Part shown: one piece after another, positions 11,980 to 15,032 of the stretch
Layout: every line of letters begins with the position of its first letter
How positions within the stretch are numbered: the stretch's first letter is position 1
Program-made: the position numbers and the translations under genes
Source of the DNA: Candidatus Hermodarchaeota archaeon
GTDB lineage: Archaea > Asgardarchaeota > Hermodarchaeia > Hermodarchaeales > Hermodarchaeaceae
NCBI GenBank assembly: GCA_016840595.1
Contig: JAEOSA010000028.1
Span: 1-15,032 of the forward strand
Length of the DNA stretch: 15,032 bases
Direction of reading: 5' to 3'
The notes under the pieces: generated by a model
Database searches by the model: none
What the model was told of the DNA's origin: nothing
What the model saw: the letters and a program-made list of their open reading frames with translations, nothing else

Positions 11980-14337
11980 ATATCTCTTTTAGCGGATAAG
12001 AAAGCCGCTTTATTTCCGATTCAAGGTGAAAGTATCAAAGAGGCAGCAGAAAAACGGGGACAAGAACCCTTATTCGATCGAGTGAGTCGGATTTCATATA
12101 GTATTGCTGTTCTTTGCGGAATAGTTGGAAGTCTAGCTTTGGGAATAGGGATAAGCTTACTCGTTCCCCTTTACATTTTATCAGGGTCAGGCTTACTGGC
12201 TATCGCTGCATTTTGTCTATACATCGTTTGGAAGATTCACTTACGTGGAAAACGTCTTTTGTTATACCGATTAATGGTTACAGACAACAGACTAATTCTC
12301 AGTGAGTTAAGTTCTCACCGCAAAGCAGTAAGTCGATTAGTAGGACTTCTGACAGCCTTAGGCTTGCTTAGCTTCTTAATAGGCGCAATTCTTCAAATCA
12401 TTCCCTGGGGACTCATTATTTTATCAATTGTTCCTCCGTGGCTTATTATTCCAACCAGTTTTTCATATCCGTCATTTTGGATTCTAATTGTAGTAATTCC
12501 GATTCTTTTGCTAATCTCCTATTCTTGGCATCGCTTTGCATTCCGTCTTGCAATAATTATAGGCATCATTCTCTGGTTTAGCACGATTATAATTCTGGAG
12601 TACATTCTATATGGTAGTTTTTTCATTCTCACACTTTCACCATTCTATCTTTTGGGTGTATTTCAAGCAAACATACTGTTGTTACTATCAATTGGGTACA
12701 TCGTTAGAGGCTTTCCACTTCCCATTTCACCGCTTCTTATTCTAGGAACTGTGTTCTTTGTTTTACTTGTATTGCTGTTATTTTACGCAAAGGTAACAGA
12801 ATCTTGGAATGAGAAAGACATTACTTTATCAGCACTTTCCGAAATTGAAGGACACCGAAAAACAACCATTGAACGTGATCCTCAGTATGACCAACGATGG
12901 CTGCTCTTGCAATGGTGTTTAATTCTTACAGCAACGAGTTTAGGGATGGTTGCTTACCTCTTTGATATAGTCAGGTCAGGGATTGCACTAGGTTTAGCCT
13001 TCGCAGGAACCTTGTGTTTCTTGAAACTGAATATTCGCCAAACACTCGAAAACGAAGTTAGAAAATATTTCTGGATTCAAATAATTCTATTTATTATCTT
13101 TGTGATAATCTTTGTTGCAGCGTTTCCCATTCCACCCCAAATTACTCCCCTACCCGCTCTTATTTTAAACGCGATTATTACTTATCGAATTTTTACTGAA
13201 GGCGTCGAAAAGCGACATTATGACATTCAGTTTCGATCTCATGGGGGTGCAACAATCGACATCGGTCATATTCCTGAAGAAGCTGAGAATAAATTCATGT
13301 CAATTTTAAACAAACTCGATGCAAAAGCCCTTGGCCAACTATTAAGAAATTGTCACATCAGTGGAGGTAAACTTGGGCATGGAGCAGCTGAACAAGAGAT
13401 GCATTCGTTCACTAGACCTCTACTCGAGCTTGTTGGAGACGCATTTGGTACTACAATTACTGGGTTTGCAATTCTTTTGGTAGGTGTGTTCAGTGTTCTA
13501 ATTAGTCTTCTACCCATCGTTCTTGCGATGACGATTATTTTGGTCATTGCTGGAGTTATCCTCGTTATTGATTATCTTAGACGATTTCTTGGAATGACGG
13601 ACCCAGAAGATCAAAAGAAGATGCCCTTTTACCGTATCTACAGGATTCTAGTTATAATTATGAAACTTGTCATAATATTTGGAACCACCTTTTACATAGC
13701 CTTACCAATCTATCTTATACTTCCCCCGGGTTTGTTCAAACCACTTGTTCTCTTTGGTTTTCCAATTTTAGTAGCCGTTGTTGTCTACATCGTCTCCAAT
13801 TTTCTTAAGAAACATTTACCTGGTACAGCTGCTGAAATCTGGGATTCGGGCATCATAAGTTTAGGAAGTCGAACGCTAACTCATGGAAGCTCCAATTTAA
13901 TCATAGGATTACGAAAACGGGAACAGGATAGAGGTAAGCTAGCACGCGAGTGGCCATGGTTAAAATGGGCTGATGGAACCGCTTACTATCTTCAACAGGC
14001 CGACCGAGTAGGACACTCTGCCTTTTGTAACAAAAGACACTTAATGAAAGCCATCACCATAGGTTCAATTCTCATGACAATTGGAGTTCTAATCGCCAAG
14101 TATATGACGTTTGATCTCCCCTTCTCCTTTGCTGTTCCATTAACCCTCTTTATCTTCTTCGTAATAATGAGCGTGTACAGCGTCCGACAAATCCAGGAAT
14201 TTGCAACCGTCAAAATCGGTGTAACAGCCAATAACAATGACCAATGGGACTATCAATACACGCTAAATACAACCCAAGATACTGCAAAGGGTCTAGTCAA
14301 AAAACACCGAGAAGCTTACAAAAATGTCTCAGGTTAA
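11980..14337 (+). CDS. Large polytopic membrane protein, probable ATA start
   Basis: The frame from 11980 encodes about 785 aa with roughly 16 or more membrane helices. The first 34 residues before GTG 12082 (SLLADKKAALFPIQGESIK, then EAAEKRGQEPLFDRV) look like real soluble protein and are preceded by AGGAGG, so I extend the gene to ATA 11980. Soluble segments include a loop after the second helix with LLLYRLMVTDNRLILSEL, reminiscent of a PH-type turn. A central domain of about 80 residues follows RHYDIQFRSHGGATIDIGHI and ends at SGGKLGHGAAEQEMHSF. A late loop has IISLGSRTLTHGSSNLI. I recognise no transporter or enzyme signature. It is the last gene of the set and stops 69 bp before the hydrogenase stop on the other strand. 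Confidence 0.72.
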   Translation: MSLLADKKAALFPIQGESIKEAAEKRGQEPLFDRVSRISYSIAVLCGIVGSLALGIGISLLVPLYILSGSGLLAIAAFCLYIVWKIHLRGKRLLLYRLMVTDNRLILSELSSHRKAVSRLVGLLTALGLLSFLIGAILQIIPWGLIILSIVPPWLIIPTSFSYPSFWILIVVIPILLLISYSWHRFAFRLAIIIGIILWFSTIIILEYILYGSFFILTLSPFYLLGVFQANILLLLSIGYIVRGFPLPISPLLILGTVFFVLLVLLLFYAKVTESWNEKDITLSALSEIEGHRKTTIERDPQYDQRWLLLQWCLILTATSLGMVAYLFDIVRSGIALGLAFAGTLCFLKLNIRQTLENEVRKYFWIQIILFIIFVIIFVAAFPIPPQITPLPALILNAIITYRIFTEGVEKRHYDIQFRSHGGATIDIGHIPEEAENKFMSILNKLDAKALGQLLRNCHISGGKLGHGAAEQEMHSFTRPLLELVGDAFGTTITGFAILLVGVFSVLISLLPIVLAMTIILVIAGVILVIDYLRRFLGMTDPEDQKKMPFYRIYRILVIIMKLVIIFGTTFYIALPIYLILPPGLFKPLVLFGFPILVAVVVYIVSNFLKKHLPGTAAEIWDSGIISLGSRTLTHGSSNLIIGLRKREQDRGKLAREWPWLKWADGTAYYLQQADRVGHSAFCNKRHLMKAITIGSILMTIGVLIAKYMTFDLPFSFAVPLTLFIFFVIMSVYSVRQIQEFATVKIGVTANNNDQWDYQYTLNTTQDTAKGLVKKHREAYKNVSG

Positions 14338-14406
14338 ACGATTCAACCAATAGTAAACATCGCAAGCAGAATCCAAAATAGCCCCATTTCTTAATGAACA
14401 TAAAGG

Positions 14407-14511
14407 CTATTCATCAAAGTTCTGAATCATCTGTGTGATTTCACCAAGATGATTGAACACCTTAACCCGCATCGCCATGTGTCCGTTCACTGCGTGGACC
14501 GCACAGGAAAG
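14407..14511 (-). repeat. Intact reference copy of the five-copy 3'-end repeat
   Basis: The last 34 codons plus stop of the hydrogenase gene are the functional version of copies A-D. The best-kept DNA block among all five is around 14467-14490, encoding NGHMAMRV. Codons 14410-14493 encode the 28 residues after the CAVH motif. Confidence 0.8.
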
Positions 14512-15032
14512 ACACGGATCATAAGCTCGTACCACCATTTCGATGCTGTTCTCTATCTGTTGATCGATTTTGCCGTGTTTGATGTGGCGTTGGGCCATGT
14601 TTTTGACGCCTTGGTCCATGCCGCCGTTGTTGCCGACGGTGCTGACGATGAGGTTTACTTTGGTGAGGATGCCGTCGGGGTTGGCGGTGTAGTGGTGGAT
14701 GAGGGTGCCGCGTGGGGCTTCGATGACGCCGATGCCTTGGCCGCCTTTGATGGTGAATTCGCGGGTGATATCGGTGTCGGTGATGTGGGAGTCGTTGAGG
14801 AGTTGGTGGGCTTTTTCGACGGAGTTGAGAATTTCGGTGAGGCGGGCCCAGTGGTAGAGAAAGGTGTGGTTCCAGGGTTTGTCGAATTTGGCTTTGATGG
14901 TGTTGTATTCTTCGCGGGCGAGGGGGGTGCTCATGTCGTCGGCGACGTTGATGCGGCCGAGGGGTCCGACGCGGTAGATGCCTTTGGGCCAGCCCCAGGG
15001 GCGGTAGAAGGGGAATTTGAGGTAGGAGTAGT
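14407..15032 (-). CDS. mvhA: [NiFe]-hydrogenase large subunit, MvhA/VhuA-like group 3c (partial, 5' end outside window)
   Basis: This is the C-terminal ~208 residues of the catalytic subunit of F420-non-reducing hydrogenase, which splits H2 and in related archaea feeds electrons to heterodisulfide reductase. Visible marks are FPFYRPWGWPKGIYRVGPLG with RINVADDMSTPLAREEY, APRGTLIHHYTANPDG, and the C-terminal nickel motif DPCLSCAVH. The codons at the two metal-binding positions are Cys (TGT), not the selenocysteine TGA of some relatives. The frame stays open to the window edge, so the gene starts further right and the ATG at 14932-14934 is internal. The 28 residues after CAVH are the tail normally removed by the maturation protease. 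Base composition breaks near 14580: hand count gives 59% GC over 14581-14820 but 45% over 14401-14580. Confidence 0.93.
   Translation of the reverse strand, partial: YSYLKFPFYRPWGWPKGIYRVGPLGRINVADDMSTPLAREEYNTIKAKFDKPWNHTFLYHWARLTEILNSVEKAHQLLNDSHITDTDITREFTIKGGQGIGVIEAPRGTLIHHYTANPDGILTKVNLIVSTVGNNGGMDQGVKNMAQRHIKHGKIDQQIENSIEMVVRAYDPCLSCAVHAVNGHMAMRVKVFNHLGEITQMIQNFDE

Larger units (their letters stand above)
6529..14406. mobile_element. Candidate composite island built by repeated insertion at the hydrogenase 3' end
   Basis: From the first tail fragment to the stop of the hydrogenase gene, five direct copies of a ~100-bp coding 3' end enclose four blocks of unrelated genes. This layout matches serial site-specific integration into a gene's 3' end, where each insert restores the target and displaces the old end. 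The hydrogenase composition break at about 14580 supports recombination there. No integrase or transposase is visible, so the element would be degraded, mobilised in trans, or explained by another recombination route. Confidence 0.45.

Noticed and set aside
6529..14406. Integron with attC sites
   Set aside because: The repeats are coding-derived and show no attC-like inverted core sites that I can see, and no integron integrase is visible. The resemblance is only in layout.
14932..14934. ATG as the true start of the hydrogenase gene
   Set aside because: The frame stays open to the window edge, and the residues before this Met (YRVGPLGRINVADD) are conserved in the large-subunit family.

Overview
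The window looks archaeal, most likely from an Asgard archaeon of Thorarchaeota type. This is inference from the gene set: a parallel beta-helix surface protein with the GSDADFADQGWSGNGT-type opening common in such genomes, a group 3c [NiFe]-hydrogenase large subunit, many small membrane proteins with N-glycosylation sequons, and AT-rich TATA-like boxes about 35-50 bp ahead of starts. Shine-Dalgarno sites often pair with TTG, GTG or even ATA start codons. I see no rRNA, tRNA, CRISPR array, transposase or integrase.

Left part (1-1226) is a divergent arsenic module. A PadR-family regulator with a Cys-rich N-terminus (minus strand) faces an ArsM-type arsenite methyltransferase (plus strand) across an 89-bp gap. 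The gap holds two copies of an operator-like sequence around a symmetric TATA-like box, and a third copy overlaps the regulator's stop codon. Next come a TIGR04076-like zinc-binding protein (1328-1768) and a 798-aa NosD-like membrane-anchored beta-helix protein (1917-4313). Small membrane proteins of unknown function (4348-6176) and a DUF1801 protein (6203-6532) follow.

Right part (about 6529-14406) is the unusual region. At 15032-14407 the window enters the 3' part of a gene for an MvhA-like [NiFe]-hydrogenase large subunit (minus strand). Four diverged copies of its last ~33 codons, all in the same orientation, lie in otherwise empty intergenic sequence at about 6529-6633, 7407-7505, 8778-8873 and 10313-10410. 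Unrelated cargo sits between them: single-pass or two-pass membrane proteins with extracellular domains, a minus-strand membrane-anchored protein, and a three-gene PH-like/zinc-ribbon/polytopic membrane set (10491-14337). Each copy starts at or near a hydrogenase stop codon and fades out near the codons of the CxxC motif. The hydrogenase itself shows a sharp base-composition break near 14580. The best reading is repeated site-specific insertion into the 3' end of the hydrogenase gene, each event supplying a new 3' end and displacing the old one leftwards, so that a modular island of about 7.9 kb built up. The duplicated piece matches the C-terminal peptide that hydrogenase maturation proteases remove, a site where change costs the mature enzyme little.

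The three-gene set next to the hydrogenase (10491-14337) looks like an operon of membrane-associated proteins with two PH-like candidates. Its large last gene has no ordinary start codon near its Shine-Dalgarno site and seems to start at an ATA codon at 11980.
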